Shown here: positions 45,418 through 54,793 of the stretch, piece after piece | How the letters are laid out: each line of letters starts with the position of its first letter | Position numbering within the stretch: the first letter of the stretch is position 1 | Source of the DNA: Ignavibacteriales bacterium | GTDB taxonomy: Bacteria; Bacteroidota; Ignavibacteria; Ignavibacteriales; SURF-24 | Reading direction: 5' to 3' | Length of the DNA: 64,000 bases | Assembly: GCA_026390815.1 (NCBI GenBank) | Contig: JAPLFH010000003.1 | Coordinates: 43,773-107,772, forward strand | Position numbers and translations under genes: made by a program | Notes under the pieces: generated by a model | The model's database searches: none | What the model was told of the DNA's origin: nothing | The model's input: the letters and a program-made list of their open reading frames with translations, nothing else

Positions 45418-46905
45418 CTATTTAATTTTTTTATAGAACTGTTCCGTTTCTACAAGAGAAGCAAAGTCACCAACTCTTACACAATACCACGGAGATGAAC
45501 CAGGATTTTTAATGGAAAGATACGCTTCATATCCAGCTTTTCTTAATTTCACTACTTCCTTTTCTGCAACAGAACGAGTCTTCCAGGATGATGCTTGAAT
45601 TGTAAACCTATTTCCATCAGAATAAATAAATTCTTTAACGTGTTTTTCTTTTCCATCGTTCCGAATCATTGCCATCGCTGAATCAACTTTTGAAACAAGT
45701 TTTGTTGTGTCTTTCACTTGACTTGATGGATCTTTTGATGAGATTGAATCCTTAATAATAACTGGAGCATCATTTTTCATTTTTGGAATAATTGCGCTTT
45801 CTTTTTCATCATTTCTATTTGGATAAATAAAAAACATATAATACAAACTTGCCGTAGTTATAATTATCACTAAAGAAATTATCACCCAAAACCATTTAGA
45901 TGATCTTTTTTCCTCTTCTTCAAGAGATTCAGAATATTCAGGTTTGCCAACATCAAACTTAGGTAAATCATTTACCCGTTCTTCCTTAATCGTTTCAATA
46001 TTGTCATCGAATGTTGTTGTATTAAGTGTACTCTTCTTAAAGTAATCGATAGTGAATTCTTTTTTTAATTTTACATCTTCATCGTCAAATATTTCTTCCT
46101 TTTCCTCAATGTAATTTAATGTTTGTTTAAAGCCAGGTTCAACATTTTCATTATCTGCATATAATTCACTTGGAAAATCATCCTCACTTTTTTTGAATTC
46201 AAAAATTGGAGTGCTTTCCAATGAAGGAGTTATAACTTTTGAATTATCAACTACATTTTCGTTTTCAAAAGTATCTGATTGTTCCATAACAGATTCATTT
46301 CCGGAATCTACTCCAAAGTCCCAGGGCACAATTGGTAATTCAAATTTAAAATCATCCTCAAGCTCATCTTCGTCCAATTGCACCGAAGTATCAAGTAAAT
46401 CTTTCTGAATTTTTAATGAAGAGTAATCGATTTTAAAATCTTTTAGATAGATAGCTTTTTCTAACAATTCATCCGTTTTTTCTTCGAAAGTTTTATGAAG
46501 CATTATATAAGATGATTGAATGAAATGTTCTTTCCTCCGTGCTCCGGCAATAGGGATAAGCGGTTTGCCAATACTGATGCTGAAAACATCATCAACTGAA
46601 TTTAAGTCTTTTTCTTTTTTTCTTTGAATATTAAAAGTTATTACATCGCGGGTTCCTCTTTTATACGTTAGCGGAACACAGAGAAGTTGATAGGTTGGAT
46701 TTGTGCTTGTTAAATCATTATTTGTTAAATCATTTTGATCGGTCTGAGTCAATTGAAAAATTCCAATTTCCGGAATTCTAATCGTTTCTTCAGCTTTTAG
46801 TAAATCTGCAATTTTTTGGATGAAAACATTAAATGCAATTTTGCTATCGCTTCCGGAAGCGTTAAATTTTTCTGCAAGCACATTTGTCAATTCTTGTTTT
46901 GTCAT
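45418..46905 (-). CDS. HU-like domain, membrane helix and SPOR domain fusion protein
   Basis: 495 residues from the ATG at 46905, chosen because it starts an HU-like domain (MTKQELTNVLAEKFNASGSD; PEIGIFQLTQ; residues 1-75). A second HU-like half may follow (RKEHFIQSSYIMLHKTF). An acidic linker (~200-380), one membrane helix (WFWVIISLVIIITTASLYYM) and a C-terminal SPOR domain (FTIQASSWKTRSVAEKEVVK ... YCVRVGDFASL) complete it. SPOR domains bind denuded peptidoglycan at division sites, so the protein would place an HU-like, possibly nucleic-acid-binding, part inside the cell. The longer frame to 47007 is not favoured. Confidence 0.82.
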   Translation of the reverse strand: MTKQELTNVLAEKFNASGSDSKIAFNVFIQKIADLLKAEETIRIPEIGIFQLTQTDQNDLTNNDLTSTNPTYQLLCVPLTYKRGTRDVITFNIQRKKEKDLNSVDDVFSISIGKPLIPIAGARRKEHFIQSSYIMLHKTFEEKTDELLEKAIYLKDFKIDYSSLKIQKDLLDTSVQLDEDELEDDFKFELPIVPWDFGVDSGNESVMEQSDTFENENVVDNSKVITPSLESTPIFEFKKSEDDFPSELYADNENVEPGFKQTLNYIEEKEEIFDDEDVKLKKEFTIDYFKKSTLNTTTFDDNIETIKEERVNDLPKFDVGKPEYSESLEEEEKRSSKWFWVIISLVIIITTASLYYMFFIYPNRNDEKESAIIPKMKNDAPVIIKDSISSKDPSSQVKDTTKLVSKVDSAMAMIRNDGKEKHVKEFIYSDGNRFTIQASSWKTRSVAEKEVVKLRKAGYEAYLSIKNPGSSPWYCVRVGDFASLVETEQFYKKIK

Positions 46906-47029
46906 TTTATAATTAATTATAATTTTTAATGAATTTCTTTTATCTAAATCCAATAACAATATGAGATTTTTTTTTCTTGAGTACCCTAAACGTTTACCGC
47001 TTACCAACCAAGATTCAAGTTAAAAAATC

Positions 47030-47072
47030 TAAACGCTGAGAGCGCAAAGAATACGCAAAGTGCGCAGAGAAC
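47030..47072. repeat. dispersed ACGCTGAGAGCGCAAAG-type repeat
   Basis: AAACGCTGAGAGCGCAAAGA followed by ATACGCAAAGTGCGCAGAGA is one copy of a CGCAAAG-rich repeat type that I know from scattered intergenic copies in environmental genomes. It lies in the 46906-47179 gap upstream of the HU-SPOR gene; nothing else is recognised there. Confidence 0.45.
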
Positions 47073-47179
47073 AATTTTTTAAATATTTCATAAGTTAATC
47101 ATCAAATATCAATTGTCACAATTCAAAAAGAATTTTGGTACAATTATTCAAACTCTGTTGTCTCACGTTTAACTGTTCA

Positions 47180-48772
47180 CTACCATGTGTAATCAATTCC
47201 AAGAATAATATCAAATGGTTTTTCTCTATAATCAGCCCAGCGATAATTTTTCTGATTAATTAAATTTGCTACTTCTGCATATCCACGAATATTATAATCG
47301 AATTCATATTCCAATCGGCATCCTAAATCAAAAAAGCCATTAACCTTTTTTAAATTAGATTCGTTTCCATAACTACCTGAAGCTAAATATAGTTTTGAAT
47401 CAATTTTAAGTTTGGGTGATAATTGATAACCATAAGATAACTTTGATTTAAGTGATGGTGAATGAGGAATAAAATTTCCTGCCGCATCTTTTATATTTTC
47501 CAGGATCAAGTTACCGTAGAATACTCCGTTTGGTCCAGTGTGAAAGAGAAAATTAACAGAACTGCTTAATTTTTTTGCTCCTCTGGTATACAAATTAAAT
47601 TTACCTTGCTGAACTTCATCTGTAAAATAAAGATAGTCCCTATAGTCTGTAAAACTCATTCCGGCATCAATCTCAAAGTAAGTTTCAAATTCATATTTAA
47701 GTGCAACTTTCAAATTAAGGTTTTCTTTTTGAAAAACACTTTCATCCTTTTGTGGATTAAAATACCGGTTAATTAAGAGTAAATCGGCAAGTGAAAAGAA
47801 TTCTGCTTTTGGATTAAGTTCTCCATAAAAAGTAAGATTATCATTAAATTTAAGAGCCCCATATCCATATGGTGAAAAGAAGTTATTACTTCCGGCATGC
47901 GCATATGTAATTCCACCTTGGATTTTAATTACATCCGATATATTTATAACTGCAAAAGGATTTAAAAACAAGAAATTATTGATTGCCTGGCTGAGTGAAT
48001 CATATTTTAATTCCTGATGTTCAAATTTAAAAATAGAAGCGATAGAAAATTCTTTTAATCCTGTTTCAAAAAATCCATCAATTGAAAAAGTGTTTTCATT
48101 CAAATTTCTGTCATTCAAATAAAATATTTTGTCATTAAGCTTAACATCAAACTTTACGTTTTCATTCATCAAATTAGAAATGGTTAAATTAAGGTTACCT
48201 AAATGAGAATTTCTATTAAAGTAAAATGTGTCTGGTGCATATAAGTTAAAAGATTCCCGTTCATAACTTCCACCAACCTTAAATTTTGCTCCTGGTAAAA
48301 ACCCGGAATTATTATCAATAAAAAAAGTAGCACTCAGGTCAATTCCAGAATTAAATATCCCGGCATTTTCAATGTATTCTCTTTCATTATTCCCCCAGAT
48401 TTGACAAAAGAAAAGACCACTTTGGAAAGTGTTTCCATAAGTAAATTTTAAAGTAGGAATTGTTTGCAAACCAAGCCCCATTTCAAATCTTCCTTTATAT
48501 ACAAGAGAGGATTCGCTAATTGCAACTTCCTGTTTTAATGGATTTGAAATTTCGGAAATTGGTAAATCTTCCGGAGAATAAGTTGGTTTAATAAAATCTT
48601 CAGAAATAATTGAAACAAATTCTGCTTTAGGTTTTGGCAAAACTGGAAGAGTAATATTCTCTATTCCAGTAATAACAAATTCTGGTAATTCAATAGATGG
48701 ATCGCTTTGTTTACTTTGTTGAGCAACAAGGATAATTGGAAACATCAAAATAATAAATACATTCTTCATCAT
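47180..48772 (-). CDS. outer membrane beta-barrel protein
   Basis: 530 residues with signal peptide (MMKNVFIILMFPIILVAQ), a short N-terminal region with a TonB-box-like 'ELPEFVITGIENI', and many amphipathic strands ending in the aromatic FDIILGIDYTW, typical of barrels recognised by Bam. It lacks a recognisable plug domain, so it is TonB-receptor-like in its barrel only. It overlaps the large TPR gene by 4 bases, which suggests joint assembly. Substrate unknown. Confidence 0.75.
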   Translation of the reverse strand: MMKNVFIILMFPIILVAQQSKQSDPSIELPEFVITGIENITLPVLPKPKAEFVSIISEDFIKPTYSPEDLPISEISNPLKQEVAISESSLVYKGRFEMGLGLQTIPTLKFTYGNTFQSGLFFCQIWGNNEREYIENAGIFNSGIDLSATFFIDNNSGFLPGAKFKVGGSYERESFNLYAPDTFYFNRNSHLGNLNLTISNLMNENVKFDVKLNDKIFYLNDRNLNENTFSIDGFFETGLKEFSIASIFKFEHQELKYDSLSQAINNFLFLNPFAVINISDVIKIQGGITYAHAGSNNFFSPYGYGALKFNDNLTFYGELNPKAEFFSLADLLLINRYFNPQKDESVFQKENLNLKVALKYEFETYFEIDAGMSFTDYRDYLYFTDEVQQGKFNLYTRGAKKLSSSVNFLFHTGPNGVFYGNLILENIKDAAGNFIPHSPSLKSKLSYGYQLSPKLKIDSKLYLASGSYGNESNLKKVNGFFDLGCRLEYEFDYNIRGYAEVANLINQKNYRWADYREKPFDIILGIDYTW

Positions 48773-51747
48773 TTAAGCACTCCTAATTTTTTCTGTGCTT
48801 GTCTTCCAAATTCATCCCCTTGATGACGAGATTGAACTGTTCGGTATAATTCCTTTGCTTTCTGAAAATCATTTTTCTTTTCGTAACACTCACCAAGCAA
48901 CAGATACGATTTTGTAAGCCATTCATCATAAGCAGAAAATGCGAACCGAACCCGAACTAACGCTGTTATTGCCTCATCAATTTTATTCTGTTCAAAAAGC
49001 GACTGACCATAATAAAACTGCGCCTTTGCACCAAGATCGTCATTCCTGTTCTCCGATAATTCTCTTAAAAGCAAATCAGAAGTTTCATAATTCTTTCGGG
49101 CTAATTCAATTAAAGCAATTTCATATTTTGCATTTGCTGCAAATATTGTCCCTTCGTGGTACTGAATTAAATAATTGAATTCCTCATAAGCCTTGTTAAC
49201 ATCACCTTTAGCAACAAGAGCCATCGCTTTGTTGTAAGCTATCTCAGCAATTTTTGGTGATTCTGGTGGTAGTTTATTGATGGCTCTTTCATAAATTTCA
49301 ATTGCAGTATCATAATTTTTAAGATCAAAATAGATTTTACCCGTCTCAAGAACAGCAGAAACTCCCATCTCTGAATTTAAGCTGGAAGAAATAACTTTGT
49401 TAAAATTTAATAGTGCTTCTTCATTTTGTTTTAGATTAGAAGCGCTTTTACCAATCCAATAATAAGCATCAGGAACTAAAGAACTGTTTGGATAGAAATT
49501 GATGAAATCTTTATAAGCTAACTTGGCTTTTTCATAGTTTCTAAGACTGTAGTAAATCTCACCTTTTTTAATAACTAATTGATCAGCAAAACTTACTTTG
49601 GAATTTTCTGCAATGTAAGAATCAATTAAAGTAATTGCCTGATCTGGTTTTCCATCTGCTATGTAGGAATCTTTTATTCCATTCAGTGCATCGAAACTAA
49701 AATTGGTGTTGGGAAAATCTGACAATACTTTGTCATAAAATGTTTTTGCAGAATCATATTTACCAAGATTGAAATATGAATTTGCGATTGAGTTATATGC
49801 CACCGGGATCAAAGGCGATTTAGGATATCGTTCGATTAAAACATTGTAATTATTAATGGCATCAAAAAATTTTCCTTTCTGAAAATAAATCCAGCCAACA
49901 ACATATTGGCATTCTGCCACATACTTTGAATCAGGAAATTTTTCCTGCAACCTTGTAAACTCCTGGATTGCTTCACTGCTGTTACCCGATTTAAATAATG
50001 ATTGGGCATACTGATAATAAGCATAGTCATTATTTAATTTAGAATTAACTGTCCGAAAAATTTCTTTATAAACCTTACCAGCTTCCGAAAACTTTTTCTG
50101 TCCGTAATAAGAATCAGCTAAACGAAGTCTGGCATCAGCAAAATTTTTATCTTCTTTATATCTTCTTACAAAATCAGAAAAATTATACGCCGCATTGTTA
50201 TAATCTTTCAGATTAAAATATGAATATCCTTTTCCAAATATTACCTGAGGTGCCAATTCTTTAGCATTATTATCAATTTGATTATAATATTTTATAGTTG
50301 CTGAAAAATCTTTATTGCTGAAGTAAGATTCAGCCAGATAAAAATTCACTTTATCTGTTTCAAATTGCGGAGATTTTGATTTTAAAAGATTTAATTGAGT
50401 AATTGCTTCTGAGTATTGATTAAGATAGTATAGAGATACACCAAGACCAAGTAAAGTACGATTCCTGAGTTCAGAAGGAAGTTCTTCTAAAGTTAAGGCT
50501 TCTTCAAAATTATCCTTTGCTTTGTTAAATTGATTTTGATTCAACTTCAATTCACCAAGCAAAGTTAACGCTTTTGCTCGAACAGAATTATCAGATGAAT
50601 TCAACGCTTCAAGCAATTTGTCTTCAGAAATTTGTTTTTTCTTATCGAAGTTAGTAATTCCCATCTGAAGCTGAACCTTTGGAACGAGCGGGCTATTGGG
50701 ATACTTTTCAAGGAATTCGTCATAAATCAAATTAGCTTCAGCTTCTTTTCCTTCATACCGTTTACTTTCAGCTGACCAGAAAAAAGAATTTATAGCGATT
50801 GTATCTTTGCCGCCTTTACCAAGCAGATTAAAAACTTTGTAAGCTTCTTCATATTTCTGTTGCTGAAAATAAGACCAGGCTAAACCATATCTTACCTGAC
50901 GAATTATGGATGAAGCTGGGTTTTTATTTATAACTTCCAAAAAAGTTTTTTCAGCATCAGGATATTCTTTCAATCTGTAAAAAGAATGAGCCAGAATAAA
51001 TTTTGCCTCAGTTAATTGTTTTGCAGGTAGCTCAGATATCAATGGATCAGTTAATTCGATAACAGCATTATCATACTCTTTTAATTTGAAATAGCAAACA
51101 CCGATTCTAACCTGGGCATCCGGTGCAAGCCGGCTGGTTTTATAATAGGCAAGTAGTGTATCGTAATACGCAACTGCTTTTTTGAAGTCGGCAATTTTTT
51201 CATAGACATTTGCCAATGAATAAATACTATAATCAACATACTTATTTTCTTTTTTTGAAGAAATTGCATCTTCAAGAAACTGGATTGCACCTTGATTATT
51301 GTTTTCTGCGGAATATGATTCACCGATAAAATAATATGAGGAGCCGATAAATTCGCTTTCAGGGTATTCTTTTATCAATGTTTCAAGACGCTGCCGGCAT
51401 AAAGAATAATTATTTTGCTGGAAATACAAATTACCTAATTTGTAGAGCGCTTTATTTCTAAAGTTTGACCAAGTAAACTTGTTAATAAAAAATTCAAAAG
51501 ATGAAATTGAAGCATCAACCTTTTCTAATTTTAATAGACATTCTGCCAAATAATAATATGCAGTTGCAGAAAATTCATCTTTAATTGAATATAATTTTCC
51601 AAACTCATCAAAAAGTTTAGAAGCCAAAACGTAATCGTTCCTGTTGAAGGCATCCATTGCCTCGTTGTACTTTTGAGGAACTTCCTGAGCAAATGTACAC
51701 AGCGATAAGAAAACGAATAATATTGAAAGATAAATTTTTTGAATCAT
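48769..51747 (-). CDS. giant periplasmic TPR-repeat protein
   Basis: 992 residues with signal peptide (ILFVFLSLCTFAQE) and more than 20 tetratricopeptide-like helical pairs, for example FDEFGKLYSIKDEFSATAYY, YPKSPLIPVAYNSIANSYFN and YPNSSLVPDAYYWIGKSASN. The pattern resembles repeated YbgF/BamD-type modules that bind envelope proteins. It is coupled to an outer membrane barrel gene downstream and lies upstream of HU-SPOR and exbBD-tonB, so it may scaffold an envelope machine. No enzyme domain is seen. Confidence 0.85.
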   Translation of the reverse strand: MIQKIYLSILFVFLSLCTFAQEVPQKYNEAMDAFNRNDYVLASKLFDEFGKLYSIKDEFSATAYYYLAECLLKLEKVDASISSFEFFINKFTWSNFRNKALYKLGNLYFQQNNYSLCRQRLETLIKEYPESEFIGSSYYFIGESYSAENNNQGAIQFLEDAISSKKENKYVDYSIYSLANVYEKIADFKKAVAYYDTLLAYYKTSRLAPDAQVRIGVCYFKLKEYDNAVIELTDPLISELPAKQLTEAKFILAHSFYRLKEYPDAEKTFLEVINKNPASSIIRQVRYGLAWSYFQQQKYEEAYKVFNLLGKGGKDTIAINSFFWSAESKRYEGKEAEANLIYDEFLEKYPNSPLVPKVQLQMGITNFDKKKQISEDKLLEALNSSDNSVRAKALTLLGELKLNQNQFNKAKDNFEEALTLEELPSELRNRTLLGLGVSLYYLNQYSEAITQLNLLKSKSPQFETDKVNFYLAESYFSNKDFSATIKYYNQIDNNAKELAPQVIFGKGYSYFNLKDYNNAAYNFSDFVRRYKEDKNFADARLRLADSYYGQKKFSEAGKVYKEIFRTVNSKLNNDYAYYQYAQSLFKSGNSSEAIQEFTRLQEKFPDSKYVAECQYVVGWIYFQKGKFFDAINNYNVLIERYPKSPLIPVAYNSIANSYFNLGKYDSAKTFYDKVLSDFPNTNFSFDALNGIKDSYIADGKPDQAITLIDSYIAENSKVSFADQLVIKKGEIYYSLRNYEKAKLAYKDFINFYPNSSLVPDAYYWIGKSASNLKQNEEALLNFNKVISSSLNSEMGVSAVLETGKIYFDLKNYDTAIEIYERAINKLPPESPKIAEIAYNKAMALVAKGDVNKAYEEFNYLIQYHEGTIFAANAKYEIALIELARKNYETSDLLLRELSENRNDDLGAKAQFYYGQSLFEQNKIDEAITALVRVRFAFSAYDEWLTKSYLLLGECYEKKNDFQKAKELYRTVQSRHQGDEFGRQAQKKLGVLK

Positions 51748-51748
51748 T

Positions 51749-53236
51749 TTATAATAAATAATCTTTGAATAAAATTATGAAAACTCCACCAGCTATTCCA
51801 GCAGCAAGATTAACCAAATCGTTGTTCAACCAATTGTATCCGCGTTTATGAAAAGTATTTTTTTCGCAATGAATAATTTTTTCAGTAATCTTTCCGCATA
51901 CCTTGCATTCAAATTGTGCTTGAATAGTTGCACCAAGAAAACTGTCGAACAAACTTCCAAAAATTCCAGCCAGGACTACAAATAAAAAATAATATACAAA
52001 ATTAAACTTTATCCACACGATTGCTGAACAAGCAATAACCAATGCTCCCGCAACGCCGCCAAAAGTACCAATAAAAGATATTCCACCTGAAACACCCTGC
52101 TCAATTGGTTCAAGATTTAAAATGTTATACGTTTTTGTTTTATACAATGTTCCAATTTCTGTAGCCCAGGTATCTGCACAAACTGCCGCCAAAGATGAAA
52201 TATAAATGAAATAAAATAATTCATTTGGATAAATTAAATTCAGGATTACTAATAATCCACCTATACCACCATTAGCTGCAACTTGTATATGATCCCGAAC
52301 TCCTGATTTTTCAAAATAGGTTTCAACATTTTCATTCACTTTCTTTCTTACTTTGGAAAGAACACTAGAAAGGATAAAGAAAGCCATAATTGGAATGCTC
52401 CATTTCCATCCACCAAATCCAAATATAAACGCAGCAAGAAGAAAAGTTGCCATAGAGCCGCTCAGCGTTAAAAATTTTACTCGATAAGAAACAACCGCTA
52501 CAATCAAAGATAGAAATGCTCCAAAAATAAAATTGAAAAGCAGTTGATTATTTGGATTGCCGAGCAATATATAAACTAGAAATGCAGCAGCTAAAGGAAT
52601 GATAAAATTATCAAATCCGAAAGATGAAATGGTTTTGAAACCAGTGAGAATTACAGAAATAATAACTGCTGAAAGAAGGAGATAAGTATTTAACTCAAGC
52701 TTCATTCCTGTTATTTCGGAGTATATTGAAGATGAAAAAGAAATTATGATTAAAACAGAAGTAATGAAGAAAGTTAAAGAACCGATAATTGATTTTTTAT
52801 CCGAAGTTATTTGAAAAAAAGATTTAGCCAATCTATTACCAGCAAATGTTGAAAAGAAATTAGAAAAACTAAAAATCAAAAATGAGGAAGTAATAATCCA
52901 AGGAGAGTGCTGAAAAAATAAAATTGCCAGAATCAAAAAAGAAAGTGAAAAGAAAAATAATCCCCAGCTTTTCTTTTCTGAATTATCTAAAGCGGATAAA
53001 TAATTTTTATAAACCAAAACAAATGTAATTATTGTAATGGAAAAGGCAATTAAAACAATCAGCAAATAATTTCTAAAAAGAAGTGGTATGAAGGCAGCAC
53101 AAATTCCAGTGAGTATTTGAAGAAGCTTTCCAGATAATGTGTTTTCTATATTTTTTTTTCTTGAGAGATTCTCAGACAATATTGCAAAAGAGGAGATTAT
53201 TCCAATAAATGAAAAAAGTGATATGTATTCTAACAA
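51749..53236 (-). CDS. DUF92 integral membrane protein
   Basis: 495 residues with a dozen or more membrane helices. The C-terminal half has the DUF92 pattern: LSGSMATFLLAAFIFGFGGW, CADTWATEIG and GGVSFIGTFGG-like segment (GVSGGISFIGTFGG), ending near a Cys-containing loop CKVCGK. The N-terminal half resembles CDP-diglyceride/dolichol-kinase-type membrane cores. Family members include plant VTE6-like phytyl-phosphate kinases, so a lipid phosphate kinase role is possible. It ends 1 base before the TPR gene. Confidence 0.82.
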   Translation of the reverse strand: MLEYISLFSFIGIISSFAILSENLSRKKNIENTLSGKLLQILTGICAAFIPLLFRNYLLIVLIAFSITIITFVLVYKNYLSALDNSEKKSWGLFFFSLSFLILAILFFQHSPWIITSSFLIFSFSNFFSTFAGNRLAKSFFQITSDKKSIIGSLTFFITSVLIIISFSSSIYSEITGMKLELNTYLLLSAVIISVILTGFKTISSFGFDNFIIPLAAAFLVYILLGNPNNQLLFNFIFGAFLSLIVAVVSYRVKFLTLSGSMATFLLAAFIFGFGGWKWSIPIMAFFILSSVLSKVRKKVNENVETYFEKSGVRDHIQVAANGGIGGLLVILNLIYPNELFYFIYISSLAAVCADTWATEIGTLYKTKTYNILNLEPIEQGVSGGISFIGTFGGVAGALVIACSAIVWIKFNFVYYFLFVVLAGIFGSLFDSFLGATIQAQFECKVCGKITEKIIHCEKNTFHKRGYNWLNNDLVNLAAGIAGGVFIILFKDYLL

Positions 53237-53510
53237 ACTCAGCTTAATTTTTTATTCAAATATATGCCTTTGCAATAATTAAAGTCAAGAAAACGCAATG
53301 CTATGCTTCAAAAACAAATTTGGAAAAAACAAATATAATTCTTAAAAATGTGATTAAAGTAGAATTAAATAATTAAAATTTGCCAATAATAATTTTTTTG
53401 TTAATATTATTCTACAAAATAAATTTGTTCCAGATTGGGGGGTTTTGTTTTATATTATAAACTGTAAATTTTTTATTTTCTTTTATATACTAAATTAAGG
53501 AGACTGATTT

Positions 53511-54056
53511 ATGAAATCATTACTTTCTGTTTTTCTCGTTCTTGTTCTAACTGTAAGTTTGTTTGCCGAGCAATTTAATAAAGGAGAAAAAGTTGCTCAG
53601 CTTGGTATCGGTTTTGGCCACGCAGGAATTTATGGTGATATGGGATTTCCTCCACTAATTGCTGGATTTCAATATGGAATTTTAAAGAATATTTCCGTTG
53701 GTGGTATTATTGGGTATTCCTCTTCCTCAGACAAATGGGGTGATGATTCTTATGGTTGGGAATATACTTATACTTACATTTTTATTGGAGCAAGAGGCGA
53801 ATATCACTTCCTGGAAAATGTTGAAAAACTTGACCTTTATGCTGGTGTAACTCTTGGTTATGATATTGTAACTGCTTCTTCTAAAGTCCATGGTAATAAT
53901 AATTATGGTTATAATGGAAGTTCAGCTTCTGCCAGTTATGCCTTAACTGGAATACATGGAGGAGTAAGGTATTATGTGTCTCCTCAATTTGCCGTATGGG
54001 GCGAAGTTGGTTATGGCGTAAGTTTAATTTCTGGAGGCGTTGCTTTCAAGTTTTAG
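53511..54056 (+). CDS. small outer membrane beta-barrel protein
   Basis: 181 residues with signal peptide (SLLSVFLVLVLTVSLFAEQ) and strands ending in a terminal ...SGGVAFKF, typical of an 8-strand barrel. AAGGAGAC precedes the ATG, a strong ribosome binding site. It is monocistronic, with its own terminator just downstream. Upstream (53237-53510) is AT-rich sequence with TTTG and TATATTATAA elements at about 53440-53460 that could be a Bacteroidota-type promoter, though this is weak. Confidence 0.75.
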   Translation: MKSLLSVFLVLVLTVSLFAEQFNKGEKVAQLGIGFGHAGIYGDMGFPPLIAGFQYGILKNISVGGIIGYSSSSDKWGDDSYGWEYTYTYIFIGARGEYHFLENVEKLDLYAGVTLGYDIVTASSKVHGNNNYGYNGSSASASYALTGIHGGVRYYVSPQFAVWGEVGYGVSLISGGVAFKF

Positions 54057-54083
54057 AGCTTGGTTTAATATCAAAACAAAAAA

Positions 54084-54108
54084 CCCTCCGATATCGGAGG
54101 GTTTTTTT
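54084..54108 (+). terminator. intrinsic terminator
   Basis: CCCTCCG-ATAT-CGGAGGG followed by seven T. It ends the barrel-protein transcript, 28 bases after the stop. It lies just beyond the 3' end of the oppositely oriented tRNA gene. Confidence 0.9.
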
Positions 54109-54109
54109 G

Positions 54110-54192
54110 TGCGGAAGGCGGGACTTGAACCCGCATGCCGTCGTGGCACCACCCCCTCAAGATGGCGTGTATACCAATTTCACCACTTCCGC
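54110..54192 (-). tRNA. tRNA-Leu (anticodon GAG)
   Basis: Read on the minus strand the 83-base molecule starts GCGGAAGTGGTGAAATTGGT and ends in GGGTTCAAGTCCCGCCTTCC-GCA. The acceptor stem GCGGAAG pairs with CTTCCGC; the anticodon stem CCATC pairs with GGTGG around the loop TTGAGGG, giving anticodon GAG, which reads CUU/CUC leucine codons. A long variable arm (TGCCACGACGGCA) is typical of tRNA-Leu. CCA is not encoded. Confidence 0.95.
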
Positions 54193-54308
54193 AAAACGTC
54201 GATTGAAAAATAGGTTCTGAATACTAAAAAATCAATATTTATTTCTAACTGGGGTAATTATTATTAGAAAAAATCGGGATTTAAGAATAAGCACCAAATT
54301 AATATTTG

Positions 54309-54785
54309 CTAATCGGAATTTGGATCCCTTTTACGATGCTTAATGATCAGATCTCTTAATTCGCGCCTAAAGTTTCGTTCAAAAATTATAACTTTGGCTA
54401 TTTCCTGTTGATTAAGAATATCGTTAAGAGAGATTATAAAATCGTTCTTTGCTTTCATTAGGGATTGTTCCATCATACCAATCTCATCAATTCTTTTCTT
54501 TAATGCCTGATCATTTTCTTCATTTATTGCTTTTTCAAGTTGATCCACCTTATCGTTTTTCTGCATTTCTAATTGGCGGATCTTATCAAGAAAATCTTTT
54601 CTTCTTGAAAAAAACTTTAGCATAATATCATCTTTCAGATTTAGTATTTCCATCAGCTTAATTTTTTCAAGTTCTTCAATTTTCCTTTGAGCACCCTCTG
54701 GAGGATCAAGGAATTTATGTCTTTGTCCAAAGGAATATCCGCCGACCATCCCAATAAAAAATAATATTATAATTACATTTTTCAT
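54309..54785 (-). CDS. periplasmic Spy/CpxP-like helical protein of the ECF operon
   Basis: 158 residues with signal peptide (MKNVIIILFFIGMVGGYSFG) and a long, highly charged helical body (KIRQLEMQKNDKVDQLEKAI...). The pattern fits the Spy/CpxP/CnrX class of periplasmic sensor or chaperone proteins, although the LTxxQ motif is not clear. It lies 8 bases after the anti-sigma-like gene, making a sigma, anti-sigma, periplasmic protein set. Role inferred from neighbours. Confidence 0.6.
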   Translation of the reverse strand: MKNVIIILFFIGMVGGYSFGQRHKFLDPPEGAQRKIEELEKIKLMEILNLKDDIMLKFFSRRKDFLDKIRQLEMQKNDKVDQLEKAINEENDQALKKRIDEIGMMEQSLMKAKNDFIISLNDILNQQEIAKVIIFERNFRRELRDLIIKHRKRDPNSD

Positions 54786-54793
54786 TTTAGCTC

